NCBI RefSeq assembly: GCF_019061145.1
Contig: NZ_JAHQZS010000001.1
Location: 310,001 to 374,000 of the forward strand
Direction of reading: 5' to 3'
From: Anianabacter salinae
GTDB lineage: Bacteria; Pseudomonadota; Alphaproteobacteria; Rhodobacterales; Rhodobacteraceae
Length of the DNA: 64,000 nucleotides
Under the pieces are notes generated by a model. It was not told the DNA's origin. It searched no databases and was given only the letters and a program-made list of their open reading frames with translations. Positions 7,868 through 17,478 of this stretch are shown in pieces; the first letter of the stretch is position 1; every line of letters starts with the position of its first letter. A program made the translations under genes and the position numbers.

Positions 7868-9223
7868 ATGAAACGGATGATCGCAACCCTGATCGCGACG
7901 ACCGCGCTGTCTACTCCGCTTGCGGCGCAGGATCTCGAGGTCGACACGCTGACCTTCGGCTTCATCAAGCTGACCGACATGGCGCCGCTCGCCATCGCCT
8001 ATGAACGCGGATATTTCGAGGATGAGGGCCTTTTCGTATCGCTTCAGGCGCAGGCCAACTGGCGCGTTCTGCTGGACGGCGTGATCGACGGCACCCTCGA
8101 CGGCGCACACATGCTGGCGGGCCAGCCGATTGCTGCGACCATCGGCTATGGCACCGAGGCGCATATCGTCACGCCGTTCTCGATGGACCTGAACGGCAAC
8201 GGCATCACGGTCTCCAACGATGTCTGGGACCTTATGCGCCCGCACATCCCCTCGATGGACGATGGCCGCCCGGTGCACCCGATCAGCGCCTCGGCCCTCG
8301 CGCCCGTGGTCGAACAGTTCCGCAACGAAGGCACCCGTTTCGACATGGGCATGGTGTTCCCGGTGTCGACCCACAACTACGAGCTGCGCTATTGGCTGGC
8401 CGCTGGCGGCCTGCACCCCGGCTATTACAGCCCGCAGGACATCTCGGGCCAGATCGCCGCCGACGTCTTCCTGTCGGTCACGCCGCCGCCGCAGATGCCC
8501 TCGACGCTCGAGGCGGGCACGATCTTTGGCTACTGTGTTGGCGAGCCGTGGAACCAGGCCGCCGTGCAGCGCGGCATCGGCGTCGCGGTCATCACCGACT
8601 ACGAGATCTGGCCGAACAACCCCGAAAAGGTTTTCGGCCTGACCGCCGAGTTCGTGGAACAGAACCCCAACACCACCAAGGCCCTGGTGCGCGCCCTGAT
8701 CCGCGCCGCGATGTGGCTGGACGCCGAAGAGAACGCCAACAGGATGGAGGCGGTCGAGATCCTGTCCTATCCCGATTACGTCGGCGCGGACGTGGACACG
8801 CTTGCCGCCTCGATGACCGGCACGTTCGAATACGAGCCGGGCGATGTGCGCGAGGTTCCCGACTTCAACGTCTTCTTCCGCTACAACGCGACCTATCCCT
8901 ATTACTCGGACGCGGTGTGGTATCTGACGCAGATGCGCCGCTGGGGCCAGATCGCAGAGCCGCAGACAGATGCGTGGTACAAGGACGTCGCGCAGTCGGT
9001 CTACCGGCCCGACATCTACCTTGATTCGGCGCGCAGCCTTGTCGAGGACGGGCTGGCCAACGAGGCGGATTTCCCCTGGGACTCTGACGGGTTCCGGCCC
9101 GCGACGTCCGACCTGATCGACGGCATCCCCTATGATGGCCGGACACCGAACGCCTATATCGACAGCTTTCCCATCGGCCTGACCGGCGAGCAACTGGTCG
9201 TCGACGGCGAAGTGCAGGGCTGA
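7868..9223 (+). CDS. nrtA: Nitrate ABC transporter periplasmic binding protein NrtA
   Basis: A 451-residue protein with a short Sec signal peptide (residues 1-20, ending PLAAQ). Mature blocks shared with cyanobacterial NrtA and NasS are visible: GFIKLTDMAPLAIAYERGYFEDEGL near the N-terminus, TIFGYCVGEPWNQAAVQRG, DYEIWPNNPEKVFGLT and the PGDVREVPDFNVFFRYNATYPY region. It captures nitrate or nitrite in the periplasm for NrtB. There is no lipobox, so it is soluble rather than membrane-anchored. First gene after the leader terminator; the ATG at 7868 follows CAAGGAGAC and is the only start that exposes the signal peptide. Confidence 0.93.
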   Translation: MKRMIATLIATTALSTPLAAQDLEVDTLTFGFIKLTDMAPLAIAYERGYFEDEGLFVSLQAQANWRVLLDGVIDGTLDGAHMLAGQPIAATIGYGTEAHIVTPFSMDLNGNGITVSNDVWDLMRPHIPSMDDGRPVHPISASALAPVVEQFRNEGTRFDMGMVFPVSTHNYELRYWLAAGGLHPGYYSPQDISGQIAADVFLSVTPPPQMPSTLEAGTIFGYCVGEPWNQAAVQRGIGVAVITDYEIWPNNPEKVFGLTAEFVEQNPNTTKALVRALIRAAMWLDAEENANRMEAVEILSYPDYVGADVDTLAASMTGTFEYEPGDVREVPDFNVFFRYNATYPYYSDAVWYLTQMRRWGQIAEPQTDAWYKDVAQSVYRPDIYLDSARSLVEDGLANEADFPWDSDGFRPATSDLIDGIPYDGRTPNAYIDSFPIGLTGEQLVVDGEVQG

Positions 9224-9231
9224 CCCAAACC

Positions 9232-9266
9232 GGCGGCGGCGGGGTCTGCCCGCTGCCGCCTTGTTT
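9232..9266 (+). terminator. Hairpin between nrtA and nrtB
   Basis: Arms 9232-9243 and 9249-9260 pair over 12 bp (one G-U) with a 5-nt loop, followed by TTGTTT. Placed 8 bp after the nrtA stop, it probably stabilises or partially terminates the mRNA so that binding protein exceeds permease. Confidence 0.7.
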
Positions 9267-9293
9267 CATTCTTCAGAACAGGGCCAAACCGTC

Positions 9294-10364
9294 ATGACGA
9301 TCGTCGACCCGAACTATGACGCCGACCGCGAGGCGCGCCGAGAGCGGCGCTTTGCCGTCATCACCAAGGCCGACACCTGGTTCAGGGTGCTCGGCCTAGC
9401 CTGGATCACGCCGCTTTTGCGCATCGGGGCAGGCGACAACCCCAAGGCGCACCTGGGGGAAGTCTGGCGCCTGCTGGGCGTGCCGATCCTTGCGATCCTC
9501 GCCTTCCTTGTCCTCTGGGGTACTCTTGCACCGCAGGTGCAGACGTCGCTTGGCGCGATACCGGGGCCTGCGCAGGTCTGGGAACAGGCGGTCGGACTGA
9601 ACGAGGATGCCGTGCGCACCCGCGAGCGGGCCGCCGATTTCCAGGCGCGGCAAGACGAACGCAACGCCGAGCGGATCGCCAACGGCGAAGAGCCGGTGCA
9701 ACGCGCCTTCACCGGCGCGCCGACGTTCTACCAACAGATATGGACCTCGATCAAAACGGTGTTCTTCGGCTTTCTGCTGGCCACCGTGGTTGCCGTGCCG
9801 CTTGGCATCGCGGCGGGGCTGTCGGCGACGGCCAATGCCGCGCTCAACCCGATCGTGCAGGTGTTCAAGCCGGTCAGCCCACTGGCCTGGCTTCCCATCG
9901 TCTCGATCGTTGTCTCGGCGGTCTACGTCACCGATGACGGCTGGTTCGAGAAATCCTTTCTGGTCTCGGCGATCACGGTGACGCTGTGTTCTCTCTGGCC
10001 GACGCTCATCAACACGGCGCTGGGCGTGGCAAGCATCGACAAGGATCTCGTGAACGTCTCGAAGGTCCTCAAGATGAACACCTGGACCAAGATACAGAAG
10101 CTGGTGCTGCCGTCCGCGCTGCCGCTGATCTTCACTGGACTGCGCCTGAGCCTTGGTGTGGGCTGGATGGTTCTGATCGCGGCAGAGATGCTGGCGCAGA
10201 ACCCCGGTCTGGGCAAGTTCGTCTGGGACGAGTTCCAGAACGGCAGTTCCGACAGCCTTGGCCGGATCATGGTGGCGGTGTTCACCATCGGCATCATCGG
10301 CTTCCTGTTGGACCGGCTGATGTTCACGATCCAGTCGCTCTTTACCTTCACCAACAATCGCTGA
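9294..10364 (+). CDS. nrtB: Nitrate ABC transporter permease NrtB
   Basis: A 356-residue inner-membrane permease of the BPD_transp_1 fold. A cytosolic N-terminal arm and one segment (about residues 63-82) come first; a charged periplasmic loop of roughly 50 residues (RTRERAADFQARQDERNAERIANG) follows, then five more segments. The ABC-docking EAA-like loop is visible around VSKVLKMNTWTKIQKLVLPSALP. It forms the membrane channel with the NrtCD ATPase. I prefer the ATG at 9294 (MTIVDPNYDADREARR), although an in-frame start lies 33 bp upstream. Spacing to the ATPase gene is 10 bp. Confidence 0.92.
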   Translation: MTIVDPNYDADREARRERRFAVITKADTWFRVLGLAWITPLLRIGAGDNPKAHLGEVWRLLGVPILAILAFLVLWGTLAPQVQTSLGAIPGPAQVWEQAVGLNEDAVRTRERAADFQARQDERNAERIANGEEPVQRAFTGAPTFYQQIWTSIKTVFFGFLLATVVAVPLGIAAGLSATANAALNPIVQVFKPVSPLAWLPIVSIVVSAVYVTDDGWFEKSFLVSAITVTLCSLWPTLINTALGVASIDKDLVNVSKVLKMNTWTKIQKLVLPSALPLIFTGLRLSLGVGWMVLIAAEMLAQNPGLGKFVWDEFQNGSSDSLGRIMVAVFTIGIIGFLLDRLMFTIQSLFTFTNNR

Positions 10365-10374
10365 GGTCGGGGCA

Positions 10375-12078
10375 ATGGCATTTCTCGAACTGAAGAACGT
10401 GTCCAGAAGCTATGGCGAGACGCCGGTGCTGAAGAACATCGACCTGTCCGTCGAGGAGGGAGAATTCCTCGTGCTGCTCGGCTTTTCGGGGACGGGCAAG
10501 ACGACGCTCATCAACCTGATGGCCGGGCTGGAGAAGCCGACCAGCGGCACCGTCACCTTCAAGGGCAAGCCGGTGACGCAGCCGGGGCCCGAGCGCGGGG
10601 TGATCTTTCAGAACTATTCGCTGATGCCCTGGCTGACGGTGAACGGGAACGTGGGCCTTGCGGTCGATACGATATTTCCCGGCCTGCCACGCGCCGAACG
10701 GGCGGCCAAGGTCGCGCATTACGTCGGCATGGTGGGGCTTAGCCACGCCGCCGGGCGGCGTCCGGCGGAATTGTCAGGCGGGATGCGGCAGCGGGTGAAC
10801 GTGGCGCGCGCGCTGGCGATGGACCCCGAGATGCTGCTTCTGGACGAGCCGTTGTCGGCGCTCGATGCTCTCACGCGCGGCAATCTTGCCGAAGAGATCG
10901 AACGTATCTGGGAAGCCGACAGGAAGACCTGCGTGCTGATCACCAACGATGTCGACGAGGCGATCCTACTGGCGGACCGGATCATTCCGCTCAACCCCGA
11001 CGGCACGCTGGGCGACGAGATCCGTGTGACGATCCCGCGGCCCCGCGACCGCACAGCGATGAACAACGACCAGACCTTCAAGCGGCTTCGCGCTCAGGTA
11101 ACGAGCTACCTGATGGATGTCGGGATCGAGGCCAAGGTGGAAGGCACGCGCCTTCTGCCCGACGTGACCCCGATCCACGGCGTGCCGGCGGCCGTCGCCA
11201 CGGCGGCGCAATCGGCGCTGGACGAGCGCTATGTGGAATTCTCGCAGGTTCACAAGGTCTATCCGACACCCAAGGGTCCGCTGACCGTGGTCGAGGATTT
11301 CGACCTCAAGCTGCGCAAGGGCGAGTTCATCAGCCTGATCGGCCATTCGGGATGCGGCAAGTCCACTGCGCTGACGATGGTGGCGGGGCTGAACGAGATT
11401 TCGAAAGGCGCGATCAAGCTGGATGGTCGAGAGGTGCGTGGCGCCGATCCCGAGCGTGCGGTTGTGTTCCAGTCTCCGTCGCTGTTCCCGTGGCTCACCG
11501 CGCGAGAGAACGTCGCCATCGGCGTCGACAAGGTCTATCCAAGGGCCAGCCGGGCGGAACGGCAGGACGTGGTGGAATACTACCTAGAACGCGTCGGGCT
11601 GGCGGATGCCATGAACAAGCCCGCCGCCGATCTGTCCAACGGTATGAAGCAGCGCGTCGGCATCGCGCGGGCGTTCGCGCTGTCACCCAAGCTGCTGCTG
11701 CTGGATGAACCCTTCGGGATGCTCGACAGCCTGACCCGCTGGGAGTTGCAGGAAGTGCTGATGGAGGTCTGGAGCCGCACCAAGGTGACGGCAATCTGCG
11801 TGACGCATGACGTGGACGAGGCGATCCTTCTGGCCGACCGCGTCGTGATGATGACCAACGGGCCGCGCGCGACGATTGGCCGGATCACCGATGTAAATCT
11901 GCCCCGCCCGCGCACGCGAAAGGCGCTGCTGGAGCACCCCGATTACTACGCCTACCGGCAGGACGTGCTCGATTTCCTGGAGGAATACGAACACGGCAAC
12001 CCTGCGCCTGCGTCGGGCGAGCCCCCGAAACCCGATGCCCGCTCGCCCAAGGCGCGCCGGGCCGTAGCGGCGGAGTGA
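10375..12078 (+). CDS. nrtC: Nitrate transporter ATPase with two ABC domains in one chain
   Basis: A 567-residue protein carrying both ATPase subunits of the nitrate importer. Domain 1 (about 3-230): Walker A GFSGTGKT (36-43), Q79, signature LSGGM (133-137), Walker B (153-159), but Asn191 where the switch histidine should be (ITND). Domain 2 (about 290-545): Walker A GHSGCGKS (323-330), signature LSNGM (420-424), Walker B (440-446) and a normal His478. The linker 230-285 is not an ABC domain and ends each half as NrtC/NrtD do. Because sites form head to tail, one site would pair domain-1 Walker A with LSNGM and no His; the other is canonical. The 4-bp overlap with nirB couples import to nitrite reduction. 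Confidence 0.93.
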   Translation: MAFLELKNVSRSYGETPVLKNIDLSVEEGEFLVLLGFSGTGKTTLINLMAGLEKPTSGTVTFKGKPVTQPGPERGVIFQNYSLMPWLTVNGNVGLAVDTIFPGLPRAERAAKVAHYVGMVGLSHAAGRRPAELSGGMRQRVNVARALAMDPEMLLLDEPLSALDALTRGNLAEEIERIWEADRKTCVLITNDVDEAILLADRIIPLNPDGTLGDEIRVTIPRPRDRTAMNNDQTFKRLRAQVTSYLMDVGIEAKVEGTRLLPDVTPIHGVPAAVATAAQSALDERYVEFSQVHKVYPTPKGPLTVVEDFDLKLRKGEFISLIGHSGCGKSTALTMVAGLNEISKGAIKLDGREVRGADPERAVVFQSPSLFPWLTARENVAIGVDKVYPRASRAERQDVVEYYLERVGLADAMNKPAADLSNGMKQRVGIARAFALSPKLLLLDEPFGMLDSLTRWELQEVLMEVWSRTKVTAICVTHDVDEAILLADRVVMMTNGPRATIGRITDVNLPRPRTRKALLEHPDYYAYRQDVLDFLEEYEHGNPAPASGEPPKPDARSPKARRAVAAE

Positions 12079-14525
12079 ATGACATGACACCGAAGAACCT
12101 CGTCGTGATCGGCGCTGGCATGGCCTCGGGCCGGGTGCTGGAGCATCTGACCGACGCCGCGCCCGGCACATGGGACATCACGCTGTTCAACGCCGAGCCA
12201 CGCGGCAACTACAACCGCATCATGCTGTCGCCGGTGCTGTCGGGCGACAAGACCTATGCCGACATCGTCACCCATGACGACGAATGGTACGCCGCGCGCG
12301 GGATCACCTGCCGCTTCGGCGAGCATGTCGTGAGCATTGACCGCGCGGCGAAGACCGTCACCGGCGAGAACGGCACGGTGCCCTATGACAAGCTGCTGGT
12401 CGCCACCGGTTCCGCCCCCTTCATCATTCCGGTCGAGGGGCGCGACCTGCCGGGTGTCATCACCTACCGCGATCTCGACGATACCGAGGCGATGATCGCG
12501 GCGGCGGCCAAAGGCGGCAAGGCGGTGGTCATCGGCGGCGGCCTTTTGGGGCTGGAAGCCGCCGCAGGGCTGGCCGAGCGCGGCATGGACGTGACCGTCC
12601 TTCACCTGATGGGCCACCTGATGGAGCGGCAACTGGACGAGGCGGCGGGGTATCTGCTGCGCCGCGACCTGGAAGCGCGCGGCATCACCATCATGACCGG
12701 CGCCTCGACCGCCGCGATCCTTGGCACGGACAGGGTCGAGGGCGTGCTGCTTGAGGACAACACCGGCCTCGAGGCTGACCTGGTGGTGATGGCCGTGGGC
12801 ATCCGGCCCGAAACGCGGCTGGCCTCGGACGCCGGACTTGAGGTCGCGCGCGGGGTCGCCGTCAACGCCCAGATGCAAAGCCTGAGCGATCCCGACATTC
12901 TGGCCGTGGGCGAATGTGTGGAATTCGACGGGCATCTCTTCGGGCTTGTCGCGCCGCTCTACGATCAGGCGAAGATCGTCGCCGACAGCCTCATGGACCG
13001 GGAAAACGCGTTCGTCGTCAGGGACGTGGCGACCAAGCTCAAGGTCACCGGCTGCGATCTGTTCAGCGCGGGCGACTTCAAGGACGGGCCAGGCCGCGAG
13101 GATATCGTCTACCGCGACCCGGCGCGCGGCATCTACAAGCGGCTGGTGATCGAAGGCGACCGGCTGGTCGGCGCAGTGATGTATGGCGACACCGCGGACG
13201 GCAACTGGTTCTTCGGCCTTATCAAGGACGAGACCGACATCGAGGAGATGCGCGAGACGTTGATCTTCGGACCTGCCTATCAGGGGCGCGCCCCGGCGGA
13301 CCCTTTGTCGGCCGTTGCAGCCTTGCCGCCTGAGGCGGAAATCTGTGGCTGCAACGGCATCTGCAAGGGCACTATCGTCGCGGCGATCGAAGGCGGCGCT
13401 GGCGACCTGGCGGCGGTGCGCGCCGCGACCAAGGCCAGCGCGTCCTGCGGCACCTGCACCGGGCTGGTCGAACAGGTGTTGCAAGTGACCCTGGGCGATG
13501 CGTTCAAGTTGCCCGCCGTCCAAGCGATCTGCGGCTGCACCGATCACACCCACGAGGACGTGCGGCGGCTGATCAAGTCCATGCCGCTGAAATCGCAAGA
13601 GGCCGTCTGGCAGGAACTGGGCTGGAAGACGCGCAATGGCTGCCACGTCTGCCGCCCGGCGATCAATTTCTACCTGCTGGCCGACTGGCCGCTGGACTAC
13701 CTCGACGATCCGCAAAGCCGCTTCATCAACGAACGCAAACACGCGAACATCCAGAAGGACGGCACGTTCTCGGTCGTGCCCCGGATGTGGGGCGGCATCA
13801 CGACACCGGACGAATTGCGCGCCATCGCGGATGCTGCCGACAGGTACAAGGTGCCGACTGTCAAGGTGACGGGCGGCCAGCGCATCGACCTGCTGGGCGT
13901 GAAGGGCGAAGACCTGCCCGCGATCTGGGCCGATCTGAACAAGGCCGGGCTGGTCAGCGGCCACGCCTATTCCAAGGGGCTGCGTACGGTGAAGACCTGC
14001 GTCGGCACCGACCATTGCCGGTTCGGAACGCAGGATTCGACGGGCCTTGGGATCAAGCTGGAACAGATCCTTTGGGGGTCGTGGACGCCGCACAAGGTGA
14101 AGCTTGCCGTGTCGGGCTGCCCGCGCAACTGCGCCGAGGCGACGTGCAAGGACGTGGGCATCATCTGCGTCGATTCAGGGTTTCAGGTGGGCGTCGGCGG
14201 CGCGGCTGGCATGGATCTCAAGGAAACCCGGCGCCTTGCCGATGTGCGCACCGAACAGGAGGCGATCGACCTGACGGTCGCCTTCATCCAGCTTTACCGC
14301 GAGAATGCCCGCTATCTCGACCGGCCCTACAAATGGGTCGCCAAGGTCGGGCTCGACTGGATCAAGGCGCGCGTCGTCGATGATCCGGGCGAGCGTCGCC
14401 GCCTGATCGACGCGTTCGAGCTGTCGCAATCCATCTATCGCAAGGACCCTTGGGCCGAGCACGCCGCCACGCGCGCGCAAAGCTATGCCCCCCTTGCCGA
14501 CCTGACGCTGGAGGCTGCGGAATGA
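12075..14525 (+). CDS. nirB: Assimilatory nitrite reductase large subunit NirB
   Basis: An 816-residue enzyme reducing nitrite to ammonium with NAD(P)H. Order: FAD-binding motif VVIGAGMASG (10-19), NAD-binding motif VVIGGGLLGL (151-160), a first BFD-type [2Fe-2S] module (C424-x-C426, C458-x2-C461), a second Cys set (C486-x-C488, C523-x2-C526), then the siroheme-[4Fe-4S] domain with C642-x5-C648 and C682-x3-C686. Length and order match bacterial NirB. The start at 12075 gives ATGA overlap with the ATPase gene; an in-frame ATG at 12084 is equally possible. Siroheme would come from cysG at the operon end. Confidence 0.95.
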   Translation: MNDMTPKNLVVIGAGMASGRVLEHLTDAAPGTWDITLFNAEPRGNYNRIMLSPVLSGDKTYADIVTHDDEWYAARGITCRFGEHVVSIDRAAKTVTGENGTVPYDKLLVATGSAPFIIPVEGRDLPGVITYRDLDDTEAMIAAAAKGGKAVVIGGGLLGLEAAAGLAERGMDVTVLHLMGHLMERQLDEAAGYLLRRDLEARGITIMTGASTAAILGTDRVEGVLLEDNTGLEADLVVMAVGIRPETRLASDAGLEVARGVAVNAQMQSLSDPDILAVGECVEFDGHLFGLVAPLYDQAKIVADSLMDRENAFVVRDVATKLKVTGCDLFSAGDFKDGPGREDIVYRDPARGIYKRLVIEGDRLVGAVMYGDTADGNWFFGLIKDETDIEEMRETLIFGPAYQGRAPADPLSAVAALPPEAEICGCNGICKGTIVAAIEGGAGDLAAVRAATKASASCGTCTGLVEQVLQVTLGDAFKLPAVQAICGCTDHTHEDVRRLIKSMPLKSQEAVWQELGWKTRNGCHVCRPAINFYLLADWPLDYLDDPQSRFINERKHANIQKDGTFSVVPRMWGGITTPDELRAIADAADRYKVPTVKVTGGQRIDLLGVKGEDLPAIWADLNKAGLVSGHAYSKGLRTVKTCVGTDHCRFGTQDSTGLGIKLEQILWGSWTPHKVKLAVSGCPRNCAEATCKDVGIICVDSGFQVGVGGAAGMDLKETRRLADVRTEQEAIDLTVAFIQLYRENARYLDRPYKWVAKVGLDWIKARVVDDPGERRRLIDAFELSQSIYRKDPWAEHAATRAQSYAPLADLTLEAAE

Positions 14526-14851
14526 GCTGGATCGACATCGGCGCCCTCGACGACGTTCCCCTGCGCGGCGCCCGCCTGGTCAAGACGCGCGCGGGCTGCG
14601 TGGCGGTCTTCCGCACCGGCGCGGCAGAGGTGTTCGCCGCGTCCAACACCTGCCCCCACAAGGGCGGGCCTTTGTCCGAAGGCATCGTGCACGGCACCCG
14701 CGTGACATGCCCGCTGCACAACTGGGTCTTCGATCTGGAAACCGGGGCGGCAGTGGGCGAGGACGCTCGCATCGACGTCTTCCCGGTCCGCATCGAGGCG
14801 GGCCGCATCCTGATCGACGGCGCCGCGGTGGGCCAGAGGAGCGCCGCATGA
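14522..14851 (+). CDS. nirD: Nitrite reductase small subunit NirD (Rieske)
   Basis: A 109-residue Rieske-fold protein. Both ligand pairs are present: C-P-H in NTCPHKGGP and C-P-L-H in VTCPLHNWVFD, so it should hold a [2Fe-2S] cluster, unlike some NirD proteins that have lost them. It partners NirB in the cytoplasm. The ATG overlaps the nirB stop by 4 bp, and its own stop overlaps nasA by 4 bp, a fully coupled arrangement. Confidence 0.93.
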   Translation: MSWIDIGALDDVPLRGARLVKTRAGCVAVFRTGAAEVFAASNTCPHKGGPLSEGIVHGTRVTCPLHNWVFDLETGAAVGEDARIDVFPVRIEAGRILIDGAAVGQRSAA

Positions 14852-17478
14852 TGGACGGCGCCGCCTTGCCCGAAGTCCGCTCGACCTGTCCCTATTGCGG
14901 CGTCGGCTGCGGCGTGCTGCTGCGCACGGATGGGGCAGGCGGGCTGCTGGTGCGGGGCGATCCCGCGCACCCAGCGAACCACGGGCGGCTTTGTTCCAAG
15001 GGGTCGGCGCTGGGCGAGACGGTGGGACTGGGACACAGGCTGACCGCGCCTGTGGTGAATGGCAGGCAAACCGGCTGGGACGACGCCCTGCAACTGGTCG
15101 CCGACCGGTTCCGCGACACCATCGCCGCGCACGGGCCGGATGCCGTGGCCTTCTACCTGTCGGGCCAGATGCTGACCGAGGATTACTACGTCGCCAACAA
15201 GCTGATGAAAGGGTTCATCGGGTCCGCCAACATCGACACCAACTCGCGGCTCTGCATGGCGTCCAGCGTGGCGGGGCACCGGCGGGCCTTTGGCACCGAC
15301 ACGGTGCCGGGCACCTATGAGGATCTCGACGAGGCGGACCTGGTGGTCCTTGTCGGCTCCAACCTGGCGTGGTGCCACCCGGTGCTGCACCAGCGCGTGA
15401 TGGCGGCCAATAAGGCGCGCGGCACGAGGGTCGTGGTCATCGATCCGCGCCGCACGGCTAGTTGTGACGGGGCCGAGATGCACCTTGCCATCGCGCCGGG
15501 GGGCGATGTGGCGCTGTTCAACAGGCTTCTTCTTGCGGTGCACGAGGCGGGCGCTGTCGAGGCAGGCTACTTGCGCCACACCGAGGGTTTCGAGACGGCG
15601 CTGGCCTCTGCCCGGCAGGACGCGGGCGACACCGGCCTGACCGAAGCCGAGATCACCGCATTCTGCAAGCTGTGGACCGGCACCGAGCGTGTCGTCACCG
15701 TGTTCAGCCAGGGGGTGAACCAGTCGATCAGCGGCACCGACAAGGTGAACGCGATCCTGAACTGTCACCTCGCTACGGGGCGCATCGGGCGGCCCGGCAT
15801 GGGGCCGTTCAGCGTCACCGGCCAGCCCAACGCGATGGGCGGGCGCGAGGTTGGCGGGCTTGCGAACATGCTCGCCTGCCACCTCGATCTTGAGAATGCA
15901 GATCACCGCGAGGCGGTGCGCCGCCACTGGAATTCCCCGGCGATGCCCACGGCGCCCGGCCTGAAGGCCGTCGACATGTTCCGTGCTGTGGGGGCTGGCC
16001 AGATCAAGGCGCTGTGGATCATCCACACCAACCCTGCCGTATCCATGCCCGAGGCTGACGCAGTGCGCGCGGCCATCGCCGGGTGCGATTTCACCGTTGT
16101 CAGCGACGTGACCGGCGCGACGGATACCGCGCGGCTGGCCGATGTGCTGCTGCCCGCCGCCGCCTGGGCAGAAAAGGACGGCACCGTCACCAACTCCGAC
16201 CGCACCATCAGCCGCCAGCGCGCCGTGCTGCCCCCGCCGGGCATCGCACGCCCCGACTGGGCGATCCTGGCCGAGGTGGGGCAGCGCATGGGCTGGCCTC
16301 TGGCATTCGACTATGCCGGGCCCGCCGAGATCTTTCGCGAGCATGCGGCGCTGTCGGGGATCGCGGGGCGGTTTGGTCTCGACTTCGACATCTCGGGCCT
16401 CTCAGACCTCGATGACGCAGGATACACCGCCCTGCCGCCGACCCGCTGGCCGGTGACGTCGTCCCGCAAAGGCGGGCGGTTCTTCGCGGATGGCGCGTTC
16501 TATCATCCCGGCGGCAAGGCCCGGCTGATCGCCGTCACCTCGCGCCCGCCCGCCGCCTCTGAATCGCCCGCCTATCCCTTCCGCCTGAACACCGGCCGCG
16601 TGCGCGACCAGTGGCACACGATGACGCGCACCGGTCTCAGCCCCCGGCTGTCGGCGCATCTGGCCGAGCCGTTCCTCGACATTCATCCGGGCGATGCAGC
16701 GCGACTGGGCTTGCAGGCCGCCGATCTCGCCGAGGTGACTAGCCCGCATGGCAGCGCGATCCTGCGCGTGCGCGTCACCGACAGCGTGCGGCCCGGGCAA
16801 CTGTTCGCACCGATGCACTGGACCGGCGAGACGGCACCTACGGGGCGTATTGATGCCCTTGTCCCCGCCGCGACCGACCCGGTGTCCGGCCAGCCCGAAA
16901 GCAAGGGCGCCGCCGTGTCGGTTCGCAGGTTCGCCGCCGCATGGTATGGATTTGCCGTCTCGGCGCAGCCGATCCGCCCCAACAGCACCTATTGGGCGCT
17001 TGCCCCGACAGGCGCCGGGCACCGCGCGGAACTGGCGGGGCGCAGCGTCCCGTCAGACTGGGAGGCCGAGGCGCGCCGCCTGTTCGGCGTTCCCGGCGCG
17101 CAGGTGACGTCGATCCTCGACGCCGCGCGCGGCACGGCGCGCATCGCTTTGATGCAGGAGGGCCGCCTATTGGCCGCCCTGTTCGTCGCTCCGCAGCCAG
17201 TGGCGGTGATGCGTGACTATCTTTCCGGCTTGCCCGGCACGTCCCCCGCCGCCGTGTTGACGGGCCGCACGCCTGCCGATGTGCCCGACCCCGGCCCGGT
17301 GCTGTGCGCCTGCTTCGGCGTGGGGGTCAACACCATCGCGGCTGCTATCGAGACCGGCAGGCTGATGAACGTCGAGGCGGTAGGGGCCGCGCTGGAGGCC
17401 GGGACGAACTGCGGCTCTTGCAGGCCGGAAATCGCGGCCCTTCTGGAGCGGCTGCATCACCGGGAAGCCGCAGAATGA
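14848..17478 (+). CDS. nasA: Assimilatory nitrate reductase catalytic subunit NasA
   Basis: An 876-residue molybdenum (bis-MGD) oxidoreductase. The N-terminal [4Fe-4S] motif is C14-x2-C17-x3-C21-x27-C49; the typical GSNLAWCHPVLHQRV and NFSVTGQPN-like (GPFSVTGQPNAMGGREVGG) cofactor blocks follow, and the molydopterin dinucleotide-binding domain is near residues 560-680. The last 60 residues add a BFD-type [2Fe-2S] domain (C-x-C near CACFGVGV, C-x2-C in NCGSC), as in NasA/NarB variants. No Tat signal, so cytoplasmic. It has two consecutive ATG codons (14848 and 14851); the first overlaps nirD by 4 bp. It converts nitrate to nitrite for NirBD. Confidence 0.94.
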   Translation: MMDGAALPEVRSTCPYCGVGCGVLLRTDGAGGLLVRGDPAHPANHGRLCSKGSALGETVGLGHRLTAPVVNGRQTGWDDALQLVADRFRDTIAAHGPDAVAFYLSGQMLTEDYYVANKLMKGFIGSANIDTNSRLCMASSVAGHRRAFGTDTVPGTYEDLDEADLVVLVGSNLAWCHPVLHQRVMAANKARGTRVVVIDPRRTASCDGAEMHLAIAPGGDVALFNRLLLAVHEAGAVEAGYLRHTEGFETALASARQDAGDTGLTEAEITAFCKLWTGTERVVTVFSQGVNQSISGTDKVNAILNCHLATGRIGRPGMGPFSVTGQPNAMGGREVGGLANMLACHLDLENADHREAVRRHWNSPAMPTAPGLKAVDMFRAVGAGQIKALWIIHTNPAVSMPEADAVRAAIAGCDFTVVSDVTGATDTARLADVLLPAAAWAEKDGTVTNSDRTISRQRAVLPPPGIARPDWAILAEVGQRMGWPLAFDYAGPAEIFREHAALSGIAGRFGLDFDISGLSDLDDAGYTALPPTRWPVTSSRKGGRFFADGAFYHPGGKARLIAVTSRPPAASESPAYPFRLNTGRVRDQWHTMTRTGLSPRLSAHLAEPFLDIHPGDAARLGLQAADLAEVTSPHGSAILRVRVTDSVRPGQLFAPMHWTGETAPTGRIDALVPAATDPVSGQPESKGAAVSVRRFAAAWYGFAVSAQPIRPNSTYWALAPTGAGHRAELAGRSVPSDWEAEARRLFGVPGAQVTSILDAARGTARIALMQEGRLLAALFVAPQPVAVMRDYLSGLPGTSPAAVLTGRTPADVPDPGPVLCACFGVGVNTIAAAIETGRLMNVEAVGAALEAGTNCGSCRPEIAALLERLHHREAAE

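Noticed and set aside
7064-9193. 709-codon minus-strand open frame opposite nasS and nrtA
   Set aside because: Arg/His/Gly-rich shadow typical of GC-rich DNA; the plus strand encodes clear NasS and NrtA, and the leader RNA would be inside it.
11952-14093. 713-codon minus-strand frame opposite nirB
   Set aside because: No recognisable domain; the NirB frame has all cofactor motifs.
14362-16344. 660-codon minus-strand frame opposite nirD and nasA
   Set aside because: Composition is that of a reverse-strand shadow; the molybdoenzyme on the plus strand is certain.
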